From an uncultured beta proteobacterium (lineage in GTDB: Bacteria > Pseudomonadota > Gammaproteobacteria > Burkholderiales > Burkholderiaceae), in contig CAJAFJ010000075.1 of assembly GCA_903938955.1 (NCBI GenBank), forward strand, positions 1 to 12,999: a stretch of 12,999 bases of DNA, read 5' to 3'. Positions 1 to 7,036 of the stretch are shown here, piece by piece. Positions within the stretch are counted from its first letter, which is position 1. The number at the start of each line of letters is the position of its first letter. Below the pieces are notes generated by a model. The model saw only the letters and a program-made list of their open reading frames with translations. It made no database searches and had not been told where the DNA came from. A program made the position numbers and the translations under genes.

Positions 1-223
1 CCGATCTCGCGCCATCACGCAAGCTAACGATGGGTTGAAACACCACATGCAGCGCATTGCCGCGCATCAGGGAGGCCAGCGGCCCGCGCCCTCTTCGCAC
101 CGCATTGGCGCTCAGGGAGACCGACGTTAACCGGGGTTTCGTACCCCGGTTGGGCTCAGGCTCATCGGGTAGATAGTCCACTTTGCGCATCGCTGTCACC
201 GCACCCATCCGAAGAATGTTCAT
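1..223 (-). CDS. EAL-domain protein (c-di-GMP phosphodiesterase family), N-terminal fragment cut by window edge
   Basis: Seen: reading leftward from an ATG at 223, the frame stays open to the window edge. It encodes a short polar leader and then the segment LHVVFQPIVSLRDG (about 58-20 on the plus strand). FQPIV followed by a hydrophobic residue and R/DG is the usual opening of EAL domains. Known: EAL domains hydrolyse cyclic di-GMP, or bind it when degenerate. The EAL triad and metal ligands lie outside the window, so activity cannot be judged. In-frame ATGs at 223, 208 and 190 are all possible, and none has a strong Shine-Dalgarno sequence. I prefer 223 because it lies just downstream of the Pho-box-type promoter at 252-285. 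The leader is too short for a large sensor domain, and no membrane segment is visible, so the product may be a mostly stand-alone cytoplasmic EAL protein. That is inference, since only about 74 codons are visible. Confidence 0.8.
   Translation of the reverse strand, partial: MNILRMGAVTAMRKVDYLPDEPEPNRGTKPRLTSVSLSANAVRRGRGPLASLMRGNALHVVFQPIVSLRDGARS
129..151. repeat. Perfect inverted repeat, 9-bp arms, inside the EAL gene
   Basis: AACCGGGGT (129-137) and ACCCCGGTT (143-151) are perfect inverted copies around a 5-base loop. The repeat lies inside the coding sequence, about 24-32 codons after the 223 start. No T-run follows on either strand, so it is not a standard intrinsic terminator. It may form an mRNA hairpin early in the EAL message, or may simply reflect GC-rich coding. 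Confidence 0.5.
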
Positions 224-251
224 TGAAAACCAAGAGTCAAAATTATTTTGA

Positions 252-285
252 AGTTTAGGGATGACGAATGACAAATGTGTGACAA
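252..285 (-). promoter_or_regulatory. Pho-box-like site plus -10 upstream of the EAL gene
   Basis: On the minus strand two 7-base repeats, TTGTCAC (285-279) and TTGTCAT (274-268), are separated by 4 bases. This matches the PhoB-box layout (CTGTCAT-N4-CTGTCAT). A -10-like TAAACT (257-252) follows after exactly 10 bases, the usual distance in PhoB-activated promoters. There is no good -35, as expected when PhoB replaces it. Transcription would start near 245 and leave a leader of roughly 20 bases before the ATG at 223. Except in 3 spacer bases, the core is identical to the site before ppk1. Confidence 0.6.
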
Positions 286-327
286 AAATATGGCCACGGG
301 ATGGCAAACCGCTACATCAATCGACAC

Positions 328-355
328 TTGACTCATTTTCTAAAAACCATATAAA
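328..355 (+). promoter_or_regulatory. Sigma-70 promoter of the H1-like gene
   Basis: TTGACT (328-333) and TATAAA (350-355) are separated by 16 bases in an AT-rich stretch. Transcription would start near 362, giving a leader of about 28 bases. That leader contains AAGGAA (377-382), ending 7 bases before the ATG at 390, which makes a good ribosome binding site. Confidence 0.65.
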
Positions 356-389
356 CTGTATACCCCGTTTATTTACAAGGAAAGCGACC

Positions 390-1004
390 ATGACAGCGAC
401 AGAAAAAACCACAGCTCCGGTGACTGAAGTAAAAGCCATTGCCACCACGCCAGCCCCCGCCCAAGGCAGCGTCACAACCGTCCCGCCAGCCACTCCTGCA
501 GACGCCGTGGTCGCCGCACCGGTCGCGAAAAAAGTTGTCGCCAAACGGGTCACAAAAAAACCAGCCACCGCGCTGACAAGCGCCGTCAAGGTGACCGCCA
601 AAACAGCCGTCAAAACCACGCCCCAAGCCGCACCTAAAGCAGCTGCCAAGCCCGCAGCCAAAGCAGTGACCAAAGCGGCAGCAAAGCCGGCGGTCAAGTC
701 AGTGCCCAAGGCTGTGGCCAAACCCGTGGTGAAGCCGGTTGCCAAACCCAAAGCCGAAAAATCAGTGAAGGCCAAAAAACCCAAACTGGTGCGCGACAGC
801 TTCACCATTCCCAAAGCCGAATACACGGTGATCGACGACCTCAAACAACGCGCAGGCAAATTGGCCAACTCGGTGAAAAAGAGCGAACTAATTCGTGCCG
901 GCATCAAGGCCCTGGCAGCCATGACGGATGCGGCCTTTTTGGCGGCCGTCAAGGTGGTGCCCACCATCAAGACCGGACGCCCCTCCAAAACCAAATCTGA
1001 CTGA
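390..1004 (+). CDS. Histone H1-like Ala/Lys/Pro-rich DNA-binding protein with RHH-like C-terminal head
   Basis: Probably a nucleoid-associated, DNA-binding protein of 204 aa. Residues 1-45 are Ala/Thr/Pro-rich. Residues 46-132 are a very basic, low-complexity tail of AAKP-, AVK- and KPV-type repeats, as in bacterial H1-like proteins such as AlgP or HctA. Residues 133-180 are different in character: a short beta-like stretch (LVRDSFTIP) is followed by two helices, the second starting KKSELIRAGIKAL. This resembles a ribbon-helix-helix fold. The C-terminus ends in a basic GRPSKTK. The frame is open from an ATG at 261, but I chose the ATG at 390. It follows a good ribosome binding site and a promoter, and the upstream 43 codons lack the protein's composition and would contain the promoter. 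No enzyme motif is present. Being H1-like is clear; the RHH fold is my reading of the pattern and the function is inferred. Confidence 0.85.
   Translation: MTATEKTTAPVTEVKAIATTPAPAQGSVTTVPPATPADAVVAAPVAKKVVAKRVTKKPATALTSAVKVTAKTAVKTTPQAAPKAAAKPAAKAVTKAAAKPAVKSVPKAVAKPVVKPVAKPKAEKSVKAKKPKLVRDSFTIPKAEYTVIDDLKQRAGKLANSVKKSELIRAGIKALAAMTDAAFLAAVKVVPTIKTGRPSKTKSD
615..779 (+). repeat. Low-complexity Ala/Lys/Pro repeat tract in the H1-like gene
   Basis: About 55 codons consist almost only of Ala, Lys, Pro and Val in short units such as AAKPA, AVTKA, AVAKP and VVKPV. The DNA units are imperfect (variants of GCCAAACCC and GCCAAAGCA). Such tracts tend to vary in length between strains through slippage or recombination. 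Confidence 0.7.
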
Positions 1005-1012
1005 TCCACACC

Positions 1013-1033
1013 GGGCGCGCACCCCAGGCGCCC
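1013..1033 (+). terminator. Weak hairpin between the H1-like and SulP genes
   Basis: GGGCGC (1013-1018) pairs with GCGCCC (1028-1033) across a 9-base loop, just after the H1-like stop codon. No T-run follows, so it could only be a weak or factor-assisted terminator. The 46-base gap to the next gene shows no clear promoter, so some read-through into the SulP operon is possible. Confidence 0.25.
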
Positions 1034-1050
1034 GTTAACCTCATCACGCC

Positions 1051-3264
1051 ATGTTGTTATTGACCGCCCTGTCCGCCAAATTCAAAGTCGCTGGCGATTT
1101 CTGGGGTGGTCTGGCCTCCATGCTGGTGGCCTTGCCCGCCGCGGTGGCTTTTGGCGTGACGGTTTATTCAGCCATCAGCCCGCAGTACGCCGTTTTTGGG
1201 GCGCTGGCGGGCATTCTTGGGGCCGCCGCCCTCGGCCTGATCGCCCCCACTTTTGGCGGCACCGACCGCCTGATCAGCGCCCCGTGCGCACCGGCTGCGG
1301 CCGTGCTGTCCGCGTTTGCCATCGAACTGGTGAAGCAAGGCGTTGCCCCGTCAAGCATCGTCATGCTGCTGACGGTACTGGGCATGTTGACCGGCTTGAT
1401 CCAGATGTTCATCGGCTTTCTTGGGGCGGGCCGGCTCATCAAATACATCCCCTACACCGTGGTCAGCGGCTATTTAAGCGGCGTTGGCCTGATCATCATG
1501 GGCAGCCAGATCCCCCGGTTTGTCGGCGCCGCGCCTGAGGTGGTCTGGTGGCAAGCCACCATCACACCGGCCTTGTGGGACGGCCGCAGCCTGTTGATCG
1601 GCACGGCCACCGTGGTCGCGGCCCTGCTGGCGCCCCGCTTGACCAAAGCCGTGCCCAGCACCATCGTGGGGTTGATGGCCGGGGTGCTGGCTTATGTTGG
1701 CCTGGCTTCCACCGATCCCCGCATGCTGACGCTGACCAACAACCCGCTGGTGCTGGGCGCGCTCGGCACGTCGGACGCAGATTACTTTGCCGCGATGACC
1801 GGGCGCTGGTCGGACATCGGCGACTTGAAACTGGCCCAGATTGCCGCCCTGCTGGGCAGCGCCGTCACGCTGGCAGCCTTGTTGTCCATCGACACCCTCA
1901 AGACCTGCGTGGTCATCGACCAGATGACGCGAACGCGCCACGAACCCAACCGCGAATTGTTTGCCCAAGGCTTGGCCAACATCGCCTCGTCTGCCATCGG
2001 GGGCATTCCCGGCGCGGGCACCATGGGAGCGAGCATGGTGAACCTGTCCAGCGGCGCCAAAACCCGGGTCTCCGGCATCCTGGAAGGCGTCATGGTGTTG
2101 GTGGCGGCGCTGGCCTTGAACGCGTTTATTGCCTGGATTCCGGTCGCTACCCTGGCGGGCATCCTGATCGTGGTCGGCCTGCGCATGATCGACACCGAGC
2201 CGCTGCGCTTTCTGGAATCACGCGCGACGGTGTTTGACTTTGCCGTGGTGGCGGTGGTGATTGGCTTTGCCCTGACCGTCGGGCTGATTGCGGCCTCTGC
2301 TGTGGGTGTGGCGCTGTCCATTTTGCTGTTCGTGCGTGAACAGGTCGGCGGCTCCGTGGTGCGGCACAAAACCTTTGTCAACCAACGCTCTTCCACTTGG
2401 TACCGCCCTGAAGCCGAGATGCGCCTGATCGCCCAAAAAGGCGACACGGCGGTTATTTTTGAGCTGCAAGGCAGCCTGTTCTTTGGCACCACCGACGAGC
2501 TTTACACCTTGCTGGAGCCCGAAATCAAAACCCGTGACTACATCATTCTCGATTTGCGGCGGGTGCAATCAGTAGACATCACGGCCTCGCACCTGCTCAA
2601 CCAGGTGCGCGACACCTTGCGCGAGCGCGGTGTGCCGCTGCTGCTGAGCCATGTGCGCGAGCAGTTGCCTAACGGGCGCAATCTGCTGGCGTTTTTCAAG
2701 CAGACCGGCCTGATTGACGGTAGCGATTCGGTGCTGGTGTTCAAAACCATCGAAGCCGCCATTGAGTGGGTCGAAGACCGCCTGATCGGCGACCTGGCCA
2801 AACCTGCGCAAGAAGAAACGCTGCTGCGTCTGCAGGAAATGGACTTGTTTCAGGGCCGCAAAGATGTCACCTTGGCCGACCTGGAAGGACGCATGCAACA
2901 ACGCAGCGTCAAAGCGGGCGAACCCATTTACACCATCGGTGATCAGGAGCGCGAGTTGTACCTGATTCGCCGCGGGGCCGTGCGCATCATGGCGCCTATC
3001 AGCGGCAGCCGCCAGTTGCACCACATTGCCTCTTTTGGCCGCGGTGATTTTTTTGGCGGCCTGGCGTTTCTCGACGACCATGTCCGCAGCGACACGGCGA
3101 TTGCCTCCACCGACATCGATTTGTTTGTGCTCTCGCTGGAGCAATTCAACCAGATCGCCGAGGAGCACAAAAAACTGGCGCTGCTGCTGATGACGGCCAT
3201 TTCACGCACCCTCGCACAGCGCCTGCGCCATGCCGATGGTGAGCGGACCTTGCTGCACGTGTAA
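1051..3264 (+). CDS. SulP (SLC26-type) anion transporter with STAS and cyclic-nucleotide-binding-like domains
   Basis: Inner-membrane transporter of 737 aa. Residues 15-430 form the SulP membrane domain, with the N-terminal helix region VALPAAVAFGVTVYSAISPQ and the family pattern GGIPGAGTMGASMVNLSSGAKTR split around residues 317-339. A STAS domain follows at about 466-575, with the loop QSVDITAS where anti-sigma antagonists carry DSSG. A cyclic-nucleotide-binding-like domain lies at about 598-720. In its phosphate-binding cassette (GDFFGGLAFLDDHVRSD, 665-681) the phosphate-binding Arg679 is kept, but the usual FGE glutamate that contacts the ribose is Gly670. Ligand binding may therefore differ or be lost. 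The substrate cannot be told from sequence; relatives move sulfate, bicarbonate or dicarboxylates. The ATG has no good Shine-Dalgarno. It is the first gene of a three-gene plus-strand operon, 14 bases ahead of the next. Confidence 0.92.
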   Translation: MLLLTALSAKFKVAGDFWGGLASMLVALPAAVAFGVTVYSAISPQYAVFGALAGILGAAALGLIAPTFGGTDRLISAPCAPAAAVLSAFAIELVKQGVAPSSIVMLLTVLGMLTGLIQMFIGFLGAGRLIKYIPYTVVSGYLSGVGLIIMGSQIPRFVGAAPEVVWWQATITPALWDGRSLLIGTATVVAALLAPRLTKAVPSTIVGLMAGVLAYVGLASTDPRMLTLTNNPLVLGALGTSDADYFAAMTGRWSDIGDLKLAQIAALLGSAVTLAALLSIDTLKTCVVIDQMTRTRHEPNRELFAQGLANIASSAIGGIPGAGTMGASMVNLSSGAKTRVSGILEGVMVLVAALALNAFIAWIPVATLAGILIVVGLRMIDTEPLRFLESRATVFDFAVVAVVIGFALTVGLIAASAVGVALSILLFVREQVGGSVVRHKTFVNQRSSTWYRPEAEMRLIAQKGDTAVIFELQGSLFFGTTDELYTLLEPEIKTRDYIILDLRRVQSVDITASHLLNQVRDTLRERGVPLLLSHVREQLPNGRNLLAFFKQTGLIDGSDSVLVFKTIEAAIEWVEDRLIGDLAKPAQEETLLRLQEMDLFQGRKDVTLADLEGRMQQRSVKAGEPIYTIGDQERELYLIRRGAVRIMAPISGSRQLHHIASFGRGDFFGGLAFLDDHVRSDTAIASTDIDLFVLSLEQFNQIAEEHKKLALLLMTAISRTLAQRLRHADGERTLLHV

Positions 3265-3278
3265 TTTATTTTCCTCAC

Positions 3279-5000
3279 ATGAAAACCGGGAAACGGCGCC
3301 AGAAAATCCACAGTGTGCTGCCCCTGCTGGCGACGCTGCAACATTACCAGTCCAGCTGGTTGGGCGCCGATCTGGTGGCGGGACTCACGGCCTGCATCGT
3401 GATGATCCCATCCGTGATTGCCTATGCCGAGCTGGTCCATCTACCGCCCATCACCGGCCTGTATGCGGCGCTGGCCGCTGCCGTGGGTTACGCACTTTTT
3501 GCCAGTTCCAAAAACGTGATCGCAGGGCCGGATGCCGCCATCGGCTTGCTGGTGGGGTCGGCCATTTTTCCCATCGCGGCGGCCGACCCGGCACGCTTGG
3601 CCTGGCTGGCAGCGGAGCTCGGTTTGCTGACCGGCGCAGTGCTCTTGCTGGCGGCGCGCCTCAAGTTGGGCGTGATCGCCGACTTGCTCTCACGCCCAGT
3701 CCTGGTGGGTTATCTGAACGGCGCTTCGTTGATCCTGATTTCTACCCAACTCGGCAAAATGTTTGCCATCAAGACGCAGGGTGAAGAGTTTTTTCCGCTG
3801 CTCGCCAGCCTGATGGCGCAACTACCGGCCACGCACTGGCCGACCCTGCTATTCGGCGTTCTTTTAATGGCCTTGCTCGCCGCGATTGCCCGCTGGCAGC
3901 CCCAACTGCCCGGTGCGCTTGTCTGTTCGGCCATGGCCCTGTTGGCCAGTTATTTTCTCGACTTAGGCCATTACGGCATTGCCTTGGTCGGCGCGGTGCC
4001 GCCGGGCCTGCCGCGGTTTGAATTACCGCCGGTGTTCTGGTCTGACATCGCCCTGCTGGCACCGGCTGCGGTGGCGATTGCGTTTCTTGCTTTTTCAGAC
4101 GGCATTCTTTTGGCCCAGGCCTTTGCCGAAAAAAGTGGCGATGACATCAACCCCAACCAGGAACTCGCGGCCATGGGCTCGGCCAACATTCTGGCGGCCT
4201 TGTGGCAGGGGTTTCCGGTATCGGCCAGCCAGTCAAGAACCGCCGTGGTCGCGGCAGCGGGTGGGCGCACCCAGGTGGCACAACTGGTGGCCGCCGCTGG
4301 TTTGCTGCTGTTTTTGATTTTTTTGACTGGCCTGATCGCGCTCCTGCCCAAAGTGGCCCTGGGCGCCATCCTGATCGTGACCGCGATAGGCATGCTGGAG
4401 CTGGCCTCGCTGCGCAAGCTCTACCAAGTGGACCGCAACGAGTTCAGCATCGCCCTGGCCGTGACGCTGGTGATCCTGATCGCGGGCGTCATCACCGGCA
4501 TCATTGCCGGGCTGCTGGTCTCACTGATGGCGGTGCTGGTCGAGATTTCACGTCCGCGTGATGCCGTGTTGCGCCGCCTGATCAGCGACGGAAAATTTCA
4601 CGACTGCCTGGAAGCCGACGAGGCAGAAGATGTGCGCGGTGTCATCGTCTACCGCCTTTACGCCCCGCTTATTTTTGCCAACGCCCGCTATGTCATGGAA
4701 CGCATTCAGCAATTGGTTGACGCCGCAGGGCCGGAGCTGGAATGGCTGATCATCGACGCCCAAGCCATCACCGACATGGATGTCACGGCGGCCCAGCGTT
4801 TTGCCGAGTTGCACCGCGAGCTGCGCGAGCAAGGGGTGGAGGTCAAAATTGCCGATGCGCCGCGGCCGTTTCGTGAGGAACTGGCCAAAGTGGGCTTGTC
4901 GGATGCCCTGGGCAGCCCGCAGTTCTATGTCTCAGTCAAAAAAGCGGTCGAGGCCTTTGAGCACGTGCGCAGTCTTCAACCCAGCCGGACTTCCTCTTGA
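3279..5000 (+). CDS. SulP-family anion transporter with C-terminal STAS domain
   Basis: Inner-membrane transporter of 573 aa with the standard SulP-STAS length and order. The membrane domain spans about residues 28-425. It includes the N-terminal MIPSVIAYAELVHLPPITGLY region (split motif, 42-62), the NVIAGPDAA loop (79-87), and the conserved GFPVSASQSRTAV (311-323) near the transport site. The STAS domain is at about 441-556 and contains DAQAITDMDVTAAQ (493-506); the position of the phosphorylatable Ser/Thr is DVT. There is no cyclic-nucleotide domain, unlike the preceding gene. The two proteins are clearly diverged rather than a recent duplication. The start has no visible Shine-Dalgarno and lies 14 bases after the previous stop, so coupled translation is likely. 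The downstream gene overlaps its stop. Substrate unknown: sulfate, bicarbonate or carboxylate are all possible. Confidence 0.93.
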   Translation: MKTGKRRQKIHSVLPLLATLQHYQSSWLGADLVAGLTACIVMIPSVIAYAELVHLPPITGLYAALAAAVGYALFASSKNVIAGPDAAIGLLVGSAIFPIAAADPARLAWLAAELGLLTGAVLLLAARLKLGVIADLLSRPVLVGYLNGASLILISTQLGKMFAIKTQGEEFFPLLASLMAQLPATHWPTLLFGVLLMALLAAIARWQPQLPGALVCSAMALLASYFLDLGHYGIALVGAVPPGLPRFELPPVFWSDIALLAPAAVAIAFLAFSDGILLAQAFAEKSGDDINPNQELAAMGSANILAALWQGFPVSASQSRTAVVAAAGGRTQVAQLVAAAGLLLFLIFLTGLIALLPKVALGAILIVTAIGMLELASLRKLYQVDRNEFSIALAVTLVILIAGVITGIIAGLLVSLMAVLVEISRPRDAVLRRLISDGKFHDCLEADEAEDVRGVIVYRLYAPLIFANARYVMERIQQLVDAAGPELEWLIIDAQAITDMDVTAAQRFAELHRELREQGVEVKIADAPRPFREELAKVGLSDALGSPQFYVSVKKAVEAFEHVRSLQPSRTSS

Positions 5001-6298
5001 ACCCTTTACTCACACTGGTCTTACTGATCGCGGCTTGTGGCTTCTTTGCGTTGGCTGAGATGGCGTTGGCGGCGTCACGCAAATCACGTCTTCAGCAATG
5101 GGCCGATGCGGGCGACAAAGCCGCGGCCTGCGCGCTCGCCATCAAGAGCCACCCGAGCCGTTTTATCGCCGCCACGCAAACCGGCCTGACCACGGCCAGC
5201 CTGTTGTCCGGCATCTACGGCGAAGAAGCGCTGGCGGCGCACCTCCGGGCGTTTATCGACAGCTACTTGCCAACGCTGATCACCGTCAGCCGTGAAATTG
5301 CCTTTGCGCTGACCATCACGCTGGTCACCGCAGCCGCCATCGTCTTTGGCGAGATCATTCCCAAGCGCATTGCGCTGGCCTACCCGGAAACCGTGGCCAA
5401 AGGGGTGGCGCCTTTCATGCGCTGGTTCATCAAGTTGCTGGAACCCGCAATTCGGCTGCTGTCGTGGTCGGCCGACCGCGTATTGAACTTGCTGCCGTTT
5501 CGCGCGGCGCCTGCGGTGAGCGGGGTTGAAGATATTTTGGCGCTGGTGGATGAAGGCGAGCTGTCTGGCTCCATCGGCAAGGAGCAAAGCCACATGCTGT
5601 GGAACGTGTTTCGCCTCGAAGACCGCCACCTTGCGGCGGTGATGACCCCGGTCAAGGATGTGGCGCTGATTGACCTGGCGATGCCTCACCTTGACAACCT
5701 CAACACCATTCGCGCCGCGCCGCATGGTCGCTACCCGATTTGTCGGGGCGGCTTGCAGCAGGTACTGGGCTTGGCCGAAAGCCGCGCCGTGCTGAAGGCG
5801 GCCCTGTCGGGTGAATTTCATTTTGTGGATCTGCCGATGAGCCCGCCGGTCTACGTGCCGTCAACCCTGACGCTGATTGAACTGTTGCGCATCTTTCGCG
5901 AACAAAACGCGGACTTCGCTTTTGCCGTCAATGAGTTTGGCGTGACCGAGGGCATCGTCACCCTGAGCGATTTGTTTGAAACCGTGGCCGGTGACATGAT
6001 GCCGGGCGCCCTCAACCCCGATCAGGCGCTGGCCGTGCAACGCGACGATGGCTCGTGGCTGCTGGATGGCCTGCTACCGATGGATGACATGATGGAAAAA
6101 CTAGGTATCACCTTGCTGACCGACGAGACGCAGGGGCGCTACCACACCGTCGGTGGTTTCGTGGTGACGTCGATAGGAAGAATCCCCAAGCGGGCTGAGA
6201 AATTTATAAGCGGCGAGTGGACGTTTGAAGTCGTGAATATGGACCATAACCGGGTTGATGAAGTACTGGCATCAAGACGGCCGGCAGCCGTCCTCTAA
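4997..6298 (+). CDS. DUF21/CBS/CorC_HlyC (CNNM-family) membrane protein, PaeA/YtfL-like
   Basis: Membrane protein of 433 aa. The DUF21 transmembrane domain spans residues 1-165, including EMALAASRKSRL (21-32) and FGEIIPKRIALAYPE (117-131). A CBS pair follows at about 210-335 (VMTPVKDV, then NEFGVTEGIVTLSDL), and a CorC_HlyC domain at about 343-428 (HTVGGFVVTSIGRIPKR). The order and several signature stretches resemble E. coli YtfL/PaeA, a cadaverine/putrescine exporter; other relatives are tied to Mg/Co efflux. The transported substrate is therefore unresolved. The start is TTG at 4997, overlapping the previous TGA as TTGA. It is needed because the next Met (residue 22) would remove the first membrane helix, which matches the family's N-terminus. 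The overlap implies translational coupling to the SulP gene. Its 3' end overlaps the convergent hydrolase gene by 27 bases. Confidence 0.9.
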   Translation: MNPLLTLVLLIAACGFFALAEMALAASRKSRLQQWADAGDKAAACALAIKSHPSRFIAATQTGLTTASLLSGIYGEEALAAHLRAFIDSYLPTLITVSREIAFALTITLVTAAAIVFGEIIPKRIALAYPETVAKGVAPFMRWFIKLLEPAIRLLSWSADRVLNLLPFRAAPAVSGVEDILALVDEGELSGSIGKEQSHMLWNVFRLEDRHLAAVMTPVKDVALIDLAMPHLDNLNTIRAAPHGRYPICRGGLQQVLGLAESRAVLKAALSGEFHFVDLPMSPPVYVPSTLTLIELLRIFREQNADFAFAVNEFGVTEGIVTLSDLFETVAGDMMPGALNPDQALAVQRDDGSWLLDGLLPMDDMMEKLGITLLTDETQGRYHTVGGFVVTSIGRIPKRAEKFISGEWTFEVVNMDHNRVDEVLASRRPAAVL

Positions 6299-7030
6299 CC
6301 ATTGCCGCACTTGCCAGGCCACCCAGCGTCCGTCATCCAACGGTATGTCATGACCCGCGCTGGGGTGAACGCACAAGGCGCACTGCCACTGCCGGGCAAT
6401 GGACCGAGAGCTTTCCACGGACACCAAATGGTCTTGCGCGCTGGCCAGCAGCAGGGTCGGCGTCCTGGGCTTTCCTACAGGGGCGTGAAAGCGCGCGGCA
6501 GCGACCAATTGCCGGAACGCATTCAGGCGTGACACCGGGTTGGCTTGGCGCAGCGCCAGCCAGTGCGGCAGGACCGATTCATCGCCGCAGTTGCTGGTCA
6601 TGCGCAGAATGCTTTTCTCCCACCGCTCCGGTCCAGCCCCCCCAAAAACCAGTCCCAGGAGAAGCCCATAATTTGAAGGCCGCAGCCGCTGGTAAAACGG
6701 ACTGAACGGCCGCATGCTGGTGTTGATGAGCACATGGGCGCTCACCTCCTGCGGATGAGCCTGTGCCCAGGCCACGGCCACCATCGCCCCCAGCGACATG
6801 GCCAGCACATGATAGGGCGGCGCAAACCCGCGCAGGGCCAGTTGCGCTCGACAACTCGCTACCATGTCCGGAACACGGGTAGGACTGGGCAGGTGATTCA
6901 ACAGCCCGTTACCCGGCAGGTCCAGCGCCACCAGCGAATGCCCCGGCAGCGCCTGCCGGAATTGCTCTAAAAAATCGCCCCAGTGTCGGCTTTCACGCGT
7001 CAAGCCACGCAAAAAAATCCAGGTGCTCAT
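6272..7030 (-). CDS. Alpha/beta-fold hydrolase
   Basis: Likely cytoplasmic serine hydrolase of 252 aa; no signal peptide or membrane segment is visible. It opens with a beta strand and oxyanion-type loop (WIFLRGLTRESRHWGDF), then VALDLPGNG (34-42). The nucleophile elbow is LAMSLGAM with Ser79 (AxSxG instead of GxSxG). The acid is probably Asp200 in ASAQDHLV and the base His227 in SAGHDIP, so the triad looks complete. The RGL-x-RE-x-RHWG opening belongs to a subgroup of uncharacterised proteobacterial hydrolases; the substrate is not predictable. BioH-like pimeloyl esterases share the fold, but the first elbow residue and the context do not point to biotin. It starts 6 bases after the stop of the M14 peptidase gene and is probably co-transcribed with it, so the two may act on related substrates (inference). 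Confidence 0.88.
   Translation of the reverse strand: MSTWIFLRGLTRESRHWGDFLEQFRQALPGHSLVALDLPGNGLLNHLPSPTRVPDMVASCRAQLALRGFAPPYHVLAMSLGAMVAVAWAQAHPQEVSAHVLINTSMRPFSPFYQRLRPSNYGLLLGLVFGGAGPERWEKSILRMTSNCGDESVLPHWLALRQANPVSRLNAFRQLVAAARFHAPVGKPRTPTLLLASAQDHLVSVESSRSIARQWQCALCVHPSAGHDIPLDDGRWVAWQVRQWLEDGCRPS
6276..6292. terminator. Hairpin in the overlap of two convergent genes
   Basis: GACGGC (6276-6281) and GCCGTC (6287-6292) form a perfect 6-bp stem with a 5-base loop. It sits inside the 27-base overlap of the two convergent stop ends, where a bidirectional terminator would be expected. Neither side has a T-run, so this is only a candidate. Confidence 0.3.
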
Positions 7031-7036
7031 GGTGTG

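Noticed and set aside
261..389. 43-codon N-terminal extension of the H1-like protein from an ATG at 261
   Set aside because: It would contain the promoter and the ribosome binding site, has a different composition, and overlaps the Pho-box-like site.
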